Part shown: in pieces, positions 32,646 through 41,732 of the stretch
Layout of the letters: each line of letters starts with the position of its first letter
Numbering within the stretch: position 1 is the first letter of the stretch
From: Porphyrobacter sp. ULC335
GTDB taxonomy: Bacteria; Pseudomonadota; Alphaproteobacteria; Sphingomonadales; Sphingomonadaceae
NCBI RefSeq assembly: GCF_025917005.1
Contig: NZ_CP078091.1
Coordinates: 2,170,001 to 2,234,000, forward strand
DNA: 64,000 nucleotides
Direction of reading: 5' to 3'
The notes under the pieces: model-generated
What the model saw: the letters and a program-made list of their open reading frames with translations, nothing else
Databases searched by the model: none
What the model was told of the DNA's origin: nothing
Made by a program: the position numbers and the translations under genes

Positions 32646-33035
32646 ATGAAATCCGCGCTTTTCCTTTCTGCACTTATTGTGATCAGCATGCCCGCGCTCG
32701 TGAACGCGCAGGCCCAGGATAACGGGACCGCGCGGTCCAAGGTCAAACCTGCCCGCCTGATCGAATTCAGCGGCGACCGCGAGTTCCTCAAGGAGTCCGA
32801 ACGGCTGCGCGTGTGGCGCGGCGAGGTGGGCTACCGGCTCGAAGTCGATGCCGCAGGCACGCCGACCGATTGCGAACTGACCGAGCGGTTCCGGATGACC
32901 TATGTCAACGCCAAGCTGTGCGAGGTGCTGCTGCGCACTCACAGCTTCGAGCCCGCTCATGACGCCAGCGGCGCGGCCGTGGAAAGCACCTATGAGGGGC
33001 GGCTCAACTTCATGGAAATGCGCGAAAAAGATTGA
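32646..33035 (+). CDS. Secreted TonB-C-like small protein (copy 1)
   Basis: 129-aa protein with a signal peptide (MKSALFLSALIVISMPALVNA). The mature part has the pattern of a TonB C-terminal-type fold: GYRLEVDAAGTPTDCELTERFR, one Cys pair and SFEPAHDASGAAV. There is no transmembrane or Pro-rich spacer, so it is not a working TonB. The next gene is a divergent paralogue of the same layout. Role unknown, perhaps periplasmic binding. Confidence 0.7.
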   Translation: MKSALFLSALIVISMPALVNAQAQDNGTARSKVKPARLIEFSGDREFLKESERLRVWRGEVGYRLEVDAAGTPTDCELTERFRMTYVNAKLCEVLLRTHSFEPAHDASGAAVESTYEGRLNFMEMREKD

Positions 33036-33101
33036 CTTTCGCCTGATTTCCAACACTCTCCGCGTCTGATCATGCTCCCAGACGTGGAAGGATTGAGGCC
33101 A

Positions 33102-33518
33102 ATGGAAATCTCTCTCAAGCCATATTTTCTGGCAGCGCTGGCGAGTGCCAGTGGATTGGCGATGGCAACTTCCGCCGCTGCAACCACGGCTGTCGCGCAA
33201 TCCGACGCGGCCGTAGCAGCGCTGGTGCGGCCGGCCGAGCTGGTGTCGTTCAATTACGGGCGGTTCGCCAACCGGGCTTGGGAACTCGGGCTTCCGCGGC
33301 AAAAGCTCGGCTTTACGGTTACGGTTGGCGCTGACGGGAAAGTGACCGATTGCACCTTCACGCGCAAGTTCCGGCAGGCGTTCGTTGCGGCCGAATTGTG
33401 CGATCATCTGAAGCTGACCACCCGCTTCAGCCCTGCTCTCGATGAAGCAGGCAATCCGGTCAGCAGCCAGTACAGCGACGTCGTGCAGCTCTGGTCGATT
33501 ATCCGGCCCAACCGATAA
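33102..33518 (+). CDS. Secreted TonB-C-like small protein (copy 2)
   Basis: 138-aa paralogue of the preceding gene: signal peptide, then GFTVTVGADGKVTDCTFTRKFR, a conserved Cys pair and FSPALDEAGNPV. ATG 33102 is chosen over one ten codons upstream because the signal peptide starts there and GATTGAGG precedes. The 66-bp gap suggests one operon and an old tandem duplication. Confidence 0.7.
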   Translation: MEISLKPYFLAALASASGLAMATSAAATTAVAQSDAAVAALVRPAELVSFNYGRFANRAWELGLPRQKLGFTVTVGADGKVTDCTFTRKFRQAFVAAELCDHLKLTTRFSPALDEAGNPVSSQYSDVVQLWSIIRPNR

Positions 33519-33751
33519 TCCTTTGACATTTGCGGTTCGAGCGCCCATCTGCGCCGCATCGAAGCGCGCTAGCCATGCGTGAAGCGGCGGAATTCTGAAA
33601 GCATCCGCCCCGGCCGCACTTCGGTTCTACCCCAAGACTTCCCTTTTCACGCGGGCGGTTTCAACCCCCGCGCCGCGCGTGGCGTGCCCGTAAACGTTTG
33701 GCGTTCGGGCAGCCCAGCGCGCGTCGCAGACTATTTGCGAGTATAATTCAC

Positions 33752-35314
33752 ATGACAACTTTTGCTGACCTCGGGCTGTCGCAGCCCGTGCTGCAGGCCC
33801 TCGACCTCAAGGGCTACAATACGCCGACCCCGATCCAGGAACAGGCCATTCCCGCCGTCCTCAAGGGCCGTGACCTGCTCGGCATCGCGCAGACCGGCAC
33901 CGGCAAGACCGCCGCGTTCATGCTCCCCAGCATCGACCGGCTGCGCGAAGCCGACAAGCAGATCCCGTTCAAGTCCTGCCGTATGCTGGTGCTGGCTCCG
34001 ACCCGCGAACTTGCGGTGCAGATCGCCGACAGCGCCAAGGATTACGGCGCGCTGGCCGGGCTGAAGGTGCAATGCATCGTCGGCGGCACCAGCGTGGGCA
34101 AGGATCGCAACAAGCTGCATCGCGGCACCGATATCCTTGTGGCAACGCCGGGCCGTCTGCTCGATCTGATCGACCAGAAGGCGCTCAACCTTGCCGGCAT
34201 CGAAATTCTGGTGCTCGACGAGGCTGACCAGATGCTCGACCTCGGCTTCATCCACGCGCTTCGCAAGATCCGCGAGCTGGCGCCCAAGGATCGCCAGACG
34301 CTGTTCTTTAGCGCCACCATGCCCAAGGCGATCAAGGAGCTGGTGAGCGGCTTCTGCAACAATCCGGTGCAGGTTTCGGTCACGCCGGAAAGCACCACGG
34401 CAGAACGCATCGACCAGTACCTCTTCATGGTGCAGCAGGACGAAAAGCTCGCCTTGCTCGAAATGATCCTCAAGGGCCGTCACACCGTGCCGGGCACGGT
34501 CGAACGCGTGCTGATCTTCACCCGTACCAAGCATGGCGCGGACCGCGTGGTGAAGAAGCTGGAGCAAGCGGGCATCCCCGCCAATGCAATCCACGGCAAC
34601 AAGTCGCAGCCGCAGCGCCAGCGTGCGCTTGACGAGTTCCGCAAGGCCCGCGTGCCGGTGCTGATCGCGACCGATGTGGCCGCGCGCGGGATCGACATTC
34701 CGGGCGTCAGCCACGTGATCAATTACGAGCTGCCCAACGTGCCTGAGCAATATGTGCACCGCATCGGCCGCACCGCGCGTGCGGGCAAGAGCGGGATCGC
34801 GATTGCCTTCTGTGCCGAGGACGAACGCGCTTACCTCAAGGACATCCGCAAGGTGACCGGCGCCGAGCTTGAGCGTCTGGCGCTGCCGGAGAATTTCCGT
34901 GCAGTGGTCGAAGGCGAAGGTCCGGAAAAGCCTGCCGCGCGCACGCCGATGAAGCGGGTGCAAGCGCGCCCGATTGGTCAGCGCAAGCCGCAAGGCGACC
35001 GCCGTCCTGACCACGGCGGCGGTGAGCGTCGCCCGCAGCAGGGCGAGCAGCGCCGCGCGGAAGGCGATCGCCGTCCGCAGGGCGACCGCAAGCCGCAAGG
35101 CGAGCGTCGTCCGGCCGAAGGTCAAGGCGGTGATCGCCGTGCCTTTGGCGGCGGCAAGCCCGGCGGCAATGGCGGCAACGGCGGCGGTCAGCGCCATCCC
35201 GGCGGCGGTCGTCCGCAGGGTGCTGGCGGCAACGGCGGCAATGGCGGCGGAAACCGCGGTCGCGGTCGTCCCGGCGGCGGCGGCGGTGGTCGCCCGCGTG
35301 CAGCCAGCGTCTGA
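33752..35314 (+). CDS. DEAD-box RNA helicase, RhlE-like, with Gly/Arg-rich tail
   Basis: 520-aa ATP-dependent RNA helicase. The Q motif (PTPIQEQAIP), Walker A AQTGTGKT, PTRELA, DEAD, SAT and HRIGRTARAG are all present in order in about the first 380 residues. The tail (about 410-520) is low-complexity, with repeats of RRPQG, GGNGG and PGGG, typical of RNA-binding extensions in RhlE/DeaD enzymes. ATG 33752 matches the family start MTTFADLGLS. A 233-bp leader after the previous gene could allow cold-shock-type control; no motif was proved. Confidence 0.93.
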   Translation: MTTFADLGLSQPVLQALDLKGYNTPTPIQEQAIPAVLKGRDLLGIAQTGTGKTAAFMLPSIDRLREADKQIPFKSCRMLVLAPTRELAVQIADSAKDYGALAGLKVQCIVGGTSVGKDRNKLHRGTDILVATPGRLLDLIDQKALNLAGIEILVLDEADQMLDLGFIHALRKIRELAPKDRQTLFFSATMPKAIKELVSGFCNNPVQVSVTPESTTAERIDQYLFMVQQDEKLALLEMILKGRHTVPGTVERVLIFTRTKHGADRVVKKLEQAGIPANAIHGNKSQPQRQRALDEFRKARVPVLIATDVAARGIDIPGVSHVINYELPNVPEQYVHRIGRTARAGKSGIAIAFCAEDERAYLKDIRKVTGAELERLALPENFRAVVEGEGPEKPAARTPMKRVQARPIGQRKPQGDRRPDHGGGERRPQQGEQRRAEGDRRPQGDRKPQGERRPAEGQGGDRRAFGGGKPGGNGGNGGGQRHPGGGRPQGAGGNGGNGGGNRGRGRPGGGGGGRPRAASV

Positions 35315-35340
35315 TCGCCAGCAGCTATAAGAACATGAAC

Positions 35341-35374
35341 AGGGGCGGAGGCGGTAAGCTTCCGCCCCTTTTCC
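35341..35374 (+). terminator. Rho-independent terminator of the DEAD-box gene
   Basis: A perfect 9-bp stem (AGGGGCGGA at 35341-35349 with TCCGCCCCT at 35361-35369) with an 11-nt loop is followed by TTTCC. It starts 27 bp after the helicase stop. Confidence 0.75.
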
Positions 35375-35460
35375 TTGTCTGAAATCATGCATTTCATCTG
35401 CGCAAGGTTGCCGCCTGCGCCGCGCGGGGCCATATGCGTCCGCGCAAGAATGGGAACAGC

Positions 35461-36816
35461 ATGATGGCCGACGAATACGATTTTGACCTCTTCACCATCG
35501 GCGCTGGATCGGGCGGGGTGCGGGCCAGCCGCGTCGCCGCAGCCCACGGCGCGCGCGTGGCGGTGGCCGAGGAATACCGGGTTGGCGGCACGTGCGTGAT
35601 CCGCGGCTGCGTGCCCAAGAAGATGCTCGTCTACGGCGCGCACTTCGCCGAGGATCTCGAGGATGCGAAGCATTTCGGCTGGACCATCGAGGGCAAGAGC
35701 TTCGACTGGGCGACCTTGCGCGATCACGTGCAGAATGATGTCACCCGTCTGGAAGGGCTCTACGGCCAGACGCTCGGCAACCACCATGTCACGATCTTCA
35801 ACGAACGCGCGACCATCACCGGCGATCACCAGATCACGCTGGCGAGCGGCAAGGTCATCACCGCCAAATATATCCTCGTCGCCACGGGTGCGCGCCCGCA
35901 CGTGCCGCAGTTTCCGGGCAGCGAGCATGTCATCACCTCGAACGAGGCGTTCCATCTCGAAACCCTGCCGCGCCGCATCCTGATTGCGGGCGGGGGCTAT
36001 ATCGCCAATGAATTCGCGGGCATCTTCAACGAATTCGGCTGCAAGGTGACGATTGCCAACCGCTCAGACACGATCCTGCGCAGTTACGATTCCGCGCTAC
36101 GTGACAGGCTGCTCCAGATCTCGATGGTCAAGGGCATCACCTTCCTGTTCCACGCCGAGTTCGAGAATATCGAGAAGCAGGCCGATGGCACGCTGCTGGT
36201 CAAGCTGACCGGGCAGGAGCCTTGCGAATATGACGTGGTGATGGTCGCCACGGGCCGCGTGCCCAATGTCGAAGGGCTGGGACTGGAGACGGTCGGCGTG
36301 GAACTCGGCAAGAAGGGCGAGATTGTGGTCGACGCCTTCAGCCGCACCAATGTCGATCACATCTATGCCGTGGGCGATGTGACCGACCGTGTGCAGCTGA
36401 CCCCGGTGGCGATCCGCGAAGGGCAGGCTTTCGCAGACAGCACCTTCGGCCCGGGCGAGCCTTATGCGGTCGATCACTCCTGCGTGCCGAGCGCCGTGTT
36501 CAGCCACCCGCCCATCGCCGCTGTCGGCATGACCGAGGGCGAGGCGCGCAACCAGCTTGGCAACATCAAGGTGTTCCAATCGGATTTCCGCCCGATGAAG
36601 AACGTGGTGGCGGGTCGCAACGAGCGCAGTCTTTACAAGATGATCGTCGATGCCGCGAATGACCGGATCGTCGGCATCCACATGATTGGCCCCGAAGCGC
36701 CCGAGATCATGCAGGCCGCCGCCATCGCGGTGAAGGCCGGGCTGACCAAGGCGGACTTCGACGCAACAATGGCAATCCACCCGACGATGGCCGAGGAACT
36801 GGTGCTCTTCAAATAA
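35461..36816 (+). CDS. gor: Glutathione-disulfide reductase
   Basis: 451-aa FAD/NADPH disulfide reductase keeping glutathione reduced. The FAD motif (IGAGSGGVRASR), redox-active GGTCVIRGCVPKK, the NADPH domain (IAGGGYIANEF) and the C-terminal catalytic HPTMAEE are present. Two adjacent ATGs (35461, 35464) are possible; GGGA sits 5 or 8 bp upstream. The first Cys pair and length (450 aa) fit Gor rather than mercuric or lipoamide reductases. Confidence 0.93.
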   Translation: MMADEYDFDLFTIGAGSGGVRASRVAAAHGARVAVAEEYRVGGTCVIRGCVPKKMLVYGAHFAEDLEDAKHFGWTIEGKSFDWATLRDHVQNDVTRLEGLYGQTLGNHHVTIFNERATITGDHQITLASGKVITAKYILVATGARPHVPQFPGSEHVITSNEAFHLETLPRRILIAGGGYIANEFAGIFNEFGCKVTIANRSDTILRSYDSALRDRLLQISMVKGITFLFHAEFENIEKQADGTLLVKLTGQEPCEYDVVMVATGRVPNVEGLGLETVGVELGKKGEIVVDAFSRTNVDHIYAVGDVTDRVQLTPVAIREGQAFADSTFGPGEPYAVDHSCVPSAVFSHPPIAAVGMTEGEARNQLGNIKVFQSDFRPMKNVVAGRNERSLYKMIVDAANDRIVGIHMIGPEAPEIMQAAAIAVKAGLTKADFDATMAIHPTMAEELVLFK

Positions 36817-36878
36817 GTTGCAATAAAAAACCTATATGCTACCAGCGCCAGGTAACCACGCAAAAGGGGTAGGGCGCG

Positions 36879-37901
36879 ATGGCAGGCACGGTTCTGGTAA
36901 CGGGGGCGACCGGTTACATCGCCGGAGAGTTGATCCGGCAATTACTCGCCAAGGGCTGGATTGTCCACGGCACAGTGCGAAATGTCGCCAAGAGCGAGGG
37001 TGCATTGCGTGCCCGGCTCGGCAATCCGGCGCCGAAAACTTTCCGGCTCTTCGCCGCAGAACTCATGAGCGATGCGGGCTGGGCCGAGGCGGTGGCCGGC
37101 TGTACCCACGTCGCCCACGTCGCCTCGCCGATCCCAGCGCAGGCCCCCAAGCATGAGGACGATCTGATTGTCCCCGCGCGCGAAGGCACATTGCGAGCCT
37201 TGCGCTTTGCCAAGGCGGCCGGCGTCACGCGCTTCGTCCAGACCTCCTCGACCGCCGCAGTGATCTACGGCGTGGATCGCGGCACCTACACCTTCGACGA
37301 GAGCCGCTGGACCGACATCAACCACCCAGACGCCTATCCCTATGTGAAGTCCAAGACACTTGCCGAACGCGCCGCGCGCGAATGGGTGGCGGGGGAAGGG
37401 GACGATATGGAGTTCGTCTCGGTCAACCCCGGCATGGTGCTTGGCCCGGTGGACAGCGGAGATTTTTCCGCCTCGGTCGAGCTCGTTTCGCAATTGCTTT
37501 CTGGAGCCATGCCAATGGCGCCCAATCTCGGCTTTCCGATTGTCGACGTGCGCGACATTGCCGCGCTGCACGTGCTGGCGCTGGAGACGCCGGGGCTGGC
37601 AGGCGAGCGCTTCCTGGGTGCGGGCCAATTCCTCACCGCGCTCGAGATTGCAGGCGTTCTGCGCGCGCGGCTGGGCGATCAGGCACGCAAAGCGCCGACC
37701 CGGCCGATGCCCGACTGGGTGGTGAACATCCTCGCGCTGTTCAACGCCGAGGTGCGCGGGATCAAGACCGAGATCGGCAAGATCCGTCATGTCGATGCGA
37801 GCCATGCCAAGCAGCGGCTCGGCTGGACAATGCGGTCGGTGGAGGACACCATCGAAGATTGCGGCAACAGCCTGATCGCGCATGGAGTGGTGAAAGTCTG
37901 A
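36879..37901 (+). CDS. NAD(P)-dependent epimerase/reductase (extended SDR)
   Basis: 340-aa extended short-chain dehydrogenase of the dihydroflavonol-4-reductase type. The Rossmann start VLVTGATGYIAGELIRQL, the catalytic YPYVKSKTLAE (YxxxK), and NPGMVLGPV are clear. The substrate cannot be inferred. Its stop overlaps the next SDR start (TGATG), so the two are translationally coupled and probably act in one pathway. Confidence 0.85.
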   Translation: MAGTVLVTGATGYIAGELIRQLLAKGWIVHGTVRNVAKSEGALRARLGNPAPKTFRLFAAELMSDAGWAEAVAGCTHVAHVASPIPAQAPKHEDDLIVPAREGTLRALRFAKAAGVTRFVQTSSTAAVIYGVDRGTYTFDESRWTDINHPDAYPYVKSKTLAERAAREWVAGEGDDMEFVSVNPGMVLGPVDSGDFSASVELVSQLLSGAMPMAPNLGFPIVDVRDIAALHVLALETPGLAGERFLGAGQFLTALEIAGVLRARLGDQARKAPTRPMPDWVVNILALFNAEVRGIKTEIGKIRHVDASHAKQRLGWTMRSVEDTIEDCGNSLIAHGVVKV

Positions 37902-38623
37902 TGAAAGTAAACGGCAAGACAGTGCTGCTGACCGGCGGCAGCGCAGGCATCGGGCGCGAGATTGCGCGGCAGTTGAAGGCCAAGGGCGCAAGCGTCATCC
38001 TCACCGGACGCGATCCTTCGCGGCTGGACACAATGCGGGCCGAGGGGTTCGAGGCGATTGCAGCTGACCTTTCGAACGCCGCCGGGGTTGATGCGCTGGT
38101 CGCGGCGCTGGGCGATCGGCCCATCGACATTCTCATCAACAACGCCGGGTTGGGCGTGCCGCACGATGTCCGCAGTGAAATGCCTGATCCGGATGCGGCG
38201 GATGGTTGCCTCTATGCCAACCTCTCGGCGCCGGTCCGGCTGATCAGCGCGTTGCTCCCGCGCCTGCGTGCGCGCCCTGAAGCTGCGATCATCAACGTGA
38301 CGAGCGGTCTTGCCATCGCGCCCAATACCGCAAGTTCGGTCTATTGTGCGAGCAAGGCGGGGCTGCGCAGCTTCACCATGGCGCTGCGCGCGCAGCTGGC
38401 AGGCGAGCCGATCCACGTGATCGAAGCTCTGCCGCCGCTGGTCGACACCCAGATGACTGCGGGCCGCGGCAAGAACAAGATGCCACCGGAAGAGTGTGCC
38501 CGCCAGATCATCGCCGCTCTCGAGAACGGCCACGACGAGGCTAATGTCGGCATGGTGAAGGTGCTGCGCGCGGTCTATTCGCTCTCCCCCGCGCTGGCGC
38601 GCAAGATAATGCGGCGGCTCTAG
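37901..38623 (+). CDS. Short-chain dehydrogenase (DltE-like)
   Basis: 240-aa classical SDR: TGGSAGIGREIARQL nucleotide motif, NNAGLG, the Ser in NVTSGLA and the YCASKAG active-site Tyr/Lys. ATG 37901 shares its A with the TGA of the upstream gene. The layout resembles COG3967 (DltE-like) oxidoreductases. The substrate is unknown; the pairing with an extended SDR suggests lipid or sugar modification. Confidence 0.87.
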   Translation: MKVNGKTVLLTGGSAGIGREIARQLKAKGASVILTGRDPSRLDTMRAEGFEAIAADLSNAAGVDALVAALGDRPIDILINNAGLGVPHDVRSEMPDPDAADGCLYANLSAPVRLISALLPRLRARPEAAIINVTSGLAIAPNTASSVYCASKAGLRSFTMALRAQLAGEPIHVIEALPPLVDTQMTAGRGKNKMPPEECARQIIAALENGHDEANVGMVKVLRAVYSLSPALARKIMRRL

Positions 38624-39723
38624 GCGCCGAGGCGCGCGGGGGCGAAAGTCTCCGGCGTGAGGCCTGCACGCAGGCAATCATCGGGGAATGGCAGTCCGAG
38701 CGTGGCCGCCGCCGCTATCGCTGACAGGGCGGGTGCGGTCTGGAAGCCAGCGCCGCCTTGCCCGGCGCACCAGATGAAGCCGGGTGCCCCTGCCGCTTCG
38801 CCGATCACCGGCAATTCGTCCGGCGCGAAACTGCGCAGGCCCGCCCAGCTGTGGCTGATGCGGCGGATGGGGAGGGTGGTGGCCTGCTCCACGCGGTCCG
38901 CGGCGATAGCGATGTCGAGTTCCTCGGCCGCCGCATCACACGGCTCTGACGGCGTCTGATCCATCGATGATGCCAGCAATTGCCCGCGGCCTTCGGGCAG
39001 CAGGTAGAAGCCTTCGCCGACAGTCTTGGTGAAGGGCCACGTCCGCACATCCTCGCCCTCGGGCGCGGCGAAGCTGATGACGGTGCGGCGGCGCGGCTGG
39101 AGGCCGATGGGGGTGACGCCTGCCATCTGCGCAATGACATCCGCCCAGGCTCCGGCGGCGTTCACAAGGATCGGGGCGGCGACGTCACCTGCGGCGGTTG
39201 CGACCCGCCAGCCGTCACCCTCCCGCGCAATCGCGTGAACCCGCGCTCCCGTCACCAGCGTTCCGCCTGCCGCCTTCAAGCTTGCGGCGTGGGCTTGCAG
39301 CATCGCGTTGGTATCGAGCTTCAGCGAACCGTGGTCGACCAGCGCGGCCACGCAAGCCTCTGGCCGCAAGGCTGGCATCAGCGCGCGCGCCTCATCGCAG
39401 CCGATGCGGGCGAAGTCGCAGCCGTACTCGCGGTGGACATCCTCCAGCGCATCCAGCGCCGCGATCTCGCCGATGCTGGCGATATGCAGCGCCGGGTGCA
39501 CGCTGCCGTGCTCCGCCAGTTCCGCCATGCTCAGCGCGGTGAGCGCACGAACCGGTTCATTGCCCAACCCGTAATGCGCGAAAGCTACCGAGCGGCCCGA
39601 GGCGTGGTATCCGGGCGCGCTCTCGCCCTCCACAACCACCACGCGCGCCTGCCCGGCCAGCCGTGCCGCGACCGATAACCCTGCGATCCCGCCGCCCACC
39701 ACCAGCACATCCGCCGTCCGCAT
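38620..39723 (-). CDS. FAD-dependent amino-acid-oxidase-type oxidoreductase
   Basis: 367-aa flavoprotein of the DAO superfamily (glycine/sarcosine oxidase, D-amino-acid dehydrogenase type). The N-terminal FAD motif is VVGGGIAGLSVAARL; the C-terminal FAD segment includes APGFIWCAGQGGAGFQTAPALS. It is convergent with the SDR gene and both stop codons share the four bases CTAG at 38620-38623. The substrate amine is not deducible. Confidence 0.87.
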   Translation of the reverse strand: MRTADVLVVGGGIAGLSVAARLAGQARVVVVEGESAPGYHASGRSVAFAHYGLGNEPVRALTALSMAELAEHGSVHPALHIASIGEIAALDALEDVHREYGCDFARIGCDEARALMPALRPEACVAALVDHGSLKLDTNAMLQAHAASLKAAGGTLVTGARVHAIAREGDGWRVATAAGDVAAPILVNAAGAWADVIAQMAGVTPIGLQPRRRTVISFAAPEGEDVRTWPFTKTVGEGFYLLPEGRGQLLASSMDQTPSEPCDAAAEELDIAIAADRVEQATTLPIRRISHSWAGLRSFAPDELPVIGEAAGAPGFIWCAGQGGAGFQTAPALSAIAAAATLGLPFPDDCLRAGLTPETFAPARLGA

Positions 39724-39818
39724 CTTCGCATCCTCGCATCACCGCCATTTTTGCCACGTTGACGCTTGCGGCGCGCTAAGGCAACGCACCGTGCAAAGCT
39801 ATTGAGAGAGGAACTCCA

Positions 39819-41351
39819 TTGTCCGCCAATATCGCCGAAATGGAACGCCGCCGCGAAGCTGCCCGGATGGGGGGCGGCCAGAAGCGCATCGACGCCCAGC
39901 ACGCCAAGGGCAAGCTGACCGCGCGCGAACGGCTCGACGTGCTGCTCGATGAAGGTAGCTTCGAAGAGGTCGACGCCTATGTCGAACATGACTGCACCGA
40001 TTTCGGGATGGAGACGCAGAAGATCCCCGGCGACGGGGTGGTGACCGGCAGCGGCACCATCAACGGGCGGTTGGTCTATGTGTTCAGCCAGGATTTCACC
40101 GTGTTCGGCGGCTCGCTGTCGAAGCGCCATGCCGAGAAGATCTGCAAGGTGATGGACACCGCGCTGAAGGTTGGCGCGCCGGTCATCGGCCTCAACGATT
40201 CGGGCGGCGCGCGGATTCAGGAGGGCGTGGCGAGCCTCGGCGGCTATGCCGAGGTGTTCCAGCGCAATGTGCTCGCATCCGGCGTCGTGCCGCAGATCAG
40301 CCTAATCATGGGGCCGTGCGCGGGCGGGGCGGTCTATTCGCCCGCCATGACCGACTTCATCTTCATGGTGAAGGATTCGAGCTACATGTTCGTCACCGGA
40401 CCCGAGGTGGTGAAGACCGTCACCAACGAAGTCGTGACGCAGGAAGAACTGGGCGGGGCGATCACCCACACCACCAAGACCTCTGTTGCCGACCTCGCCT
40501 ACGAGAACGATGTCGAGGCGCTGCTGGCGACCCGTCGTTTCGTGGACTTCCTGCCGCTCTCCAACCGCGAGGGCGTGCCCGAACTGCCCACCAGTGACCC
40601 GTGGGACCGGATCGACAACAGCCTCGACACGCTGATCCCCGATAACGCCAACCAGCCCTATGACATGCACGAAGTCATCGCCAAGGTGCTGGACGAAGGC
40701 GATTTTTTCGAGATCCAGCCGATGCACGCGGGCAATATCCTGTGCGGTTTCGGCCGGGTGGAAGGGCGCACCGTGGGCGTGGTGGCCAACCAGCCGATGG
40801 TGCTGGCGGGCGTGCTCGACATCAACTCGTCCAAGAAAGCCGCGCGCTTCGTGCGGTTCTGCGATGCGTTTGAAATCCCGATCCTGACCTTCGTCGACGT
40901 CCCCGGCTTCCTCCCCGGCACCGCGCAGGAGTTGGGCGGGATCATCAAGCACGGCGCAAAACTGCTGTTCGCCTATGCCGAAGCGACCGTGCCCAAGATC
41001 ACCGTCATCACCCGCAAGGCATACGGCGGGGCCTATGACGTGATGGCCTCCAAGCACCTGCGCGGTGACTTGAACTATGCCTGGCCCACAGCAGAAATCG
41101 CGGTGATGGGCGCCAAGGGCGCGGTGGAGATCATCTTCCGCCAGGACCGCGACAACCCCGAGAAGATCGCCGAGAAGACCAAGGAATACGAAGACCGCTT
41201 CGCCAACCCCTTCGTCGCGGCGCAGCGCGGCTATATCGACGAGGTGATCCACCCGCACTCGACGCGGCGGCGGATTGCGCTGGGGCTAAGGAAGTTGCGG
41301 ACGAAGCAGCTGGAGAACCCTTGGAAGAAGCATGACAACATTCCGCTGTAA
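39819..41351 (+). CDS. pccB: Propionyl-CoA carboxylase beta subunit
   Basis: 510-aa carboxyltransferase subunit that moves CO2 from biotin to propionyl-CoA, giving (S)-methylmalonyl-CoA. Crotonase-fold halves are visible: [19 protein letters not shown] with [12 protein letters not shown], and [23 protein letters not shown] with [10 protein letters not shown]. The start is TTG 39819 after GAGAGAGGAACTCC; ATG 39840 is a weaker alternative. It heads the propionate gene cluster, with pccA 8.8 kb downstream. Confidence 0.95.
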   Translation: MSANIAEMERRREAARMGGGQKRIDAQHAKGKLTARERLDVLLDEGSFEEVDAYVEHDCTDFGMETQKIPGDGVVTGSGTINGRLVYVFSQDFTVFGGSLSKRHAEKICKVMDTALKVGAPVIGLNDSGGARIQEGVASLGGYAEVFQRNVLASGVVPQISLIMGPCAGGAVYSPAMTDFIFMVKDSSYMFVTGPEVVKTVTNEVVTQEELGGAITHTTKTSVADLAYENDVEALLATRRFVDFLPLSNREGVPELPTSDPWDRIDNSLDTLIPDNANQPYDMHEVIAKVLDEGDFFEIQPMHAGNILCGFGRVEGRTVGVVANQPMVLAGVLDINSSKKAARFVRFCDAFEIPILTFVDVPGFLPGTAQELGGIIKHGAKLLFAYAEATVPKITVITRKAYGGAYDVMASKHLRGDLNYAWPTAEIAVMGAKGAVEIIFRQDRDNPEKIAEKTKEYEDRFANPFVAAQRGYIDEVIHPHSTRRRIALGLRKLRTKQLENPWKKHDNIPL

Positions 41352-41363
41352 GGGGCGCACGGT

Positions 41364-41570
41364 ATGTGGTTTTGGCTGGTCTTGCCGTTCATACTCCTCA
41401 ATCTGGTCGACGGATGGTTCAACCTGAACTCGCAGCCCGACCTTATCGAAAGGTTGTCCCGCAGGCTTGATCCGGCCAATCCGAACAGACTCCGGCGTTT
41501 GTTTGGCTCGGTACTGATGGTGCTCGCCGCCGCGTATCTGATTTTCTCCTTGGGAGTATTGATTTCATGA
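41364..41570 (+). CDS. Small two-TM membrane protein
   Basis: 68-aa protein with hydrophobic segments at about 1-17 and 49-67 around a basic middle (ERLSRRLDPANPNRLRRL). It starts 12 bp after pccB. Its TGA overlaps an ATG that begins a 14-codon remnant of mce, so in an ancestor or donor this gene was directly coupled to mce. No family is recognised. It looks like an accessory gene in the propionate cluster. Confidence 0.6.
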   Translation: MWFWLVLPFILLNLVDGWFNLNSQPDLIERLSRRLDPANPNRLRRLFGSVLMVLAAAYLIFSLGVLIS

Positions 41571-41611
41571 AACTCGGCCGTCTCAACCACATCGGGGTCG
41601 CCACGCCATAA
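41567..41611 (+). pseudogene. Orphan 5' remnant of methylmalonyl-CoA epimerase (14 codons)
   Basis: ATG 41567 (overlapping the previous stop as ATGA) encodes MKLGRLNHIGVATP and then TAA. These 14 residues are identical to the start of the intact mce at 41733, but the DNA differs at nine positions: eight silent codon-base changes plus the ATG/GTG start. It is therefore a fragment of a different, diverged mce allele, not a fresh duplication. Confidence 0.8.
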
Positions 41612-41618
41612 CCACCTT

Positions 41619-41710
41619 CGTCACCCTGAACTTGTTTCAGGGTCCATCCCGCCGCAAGCACCGCGGGAGCGGGCCGCAGACTGGATGCTGAAACAAGTTC
41701 AGCATGACGG
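41619..41710. repeat. Palindromic repeat ('gaacttgtttcag' type) before mce
   Basis: Inverted arms 41619-41645 and 41683-41710 share the core CTGAAC(T)TTGTTTCAG and its complement, with CGTCA/TGACG ends. It fills the space between the mce remnant and the intact mce. A different arm family from the GTCATCCC repeats but the same size and design. Confidence 0.8.
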
Positions 41711-41732
41711 GAATTGAGAGAGGAATGCGCCA

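Noticed and set aside
33731..35392. A 553-codon open frame antisense to the DEAD-box gene
   Set aside because: The Ala/Thr-rich part simply mirrors the Gly/Arg-rich helicase tail; no independent support.
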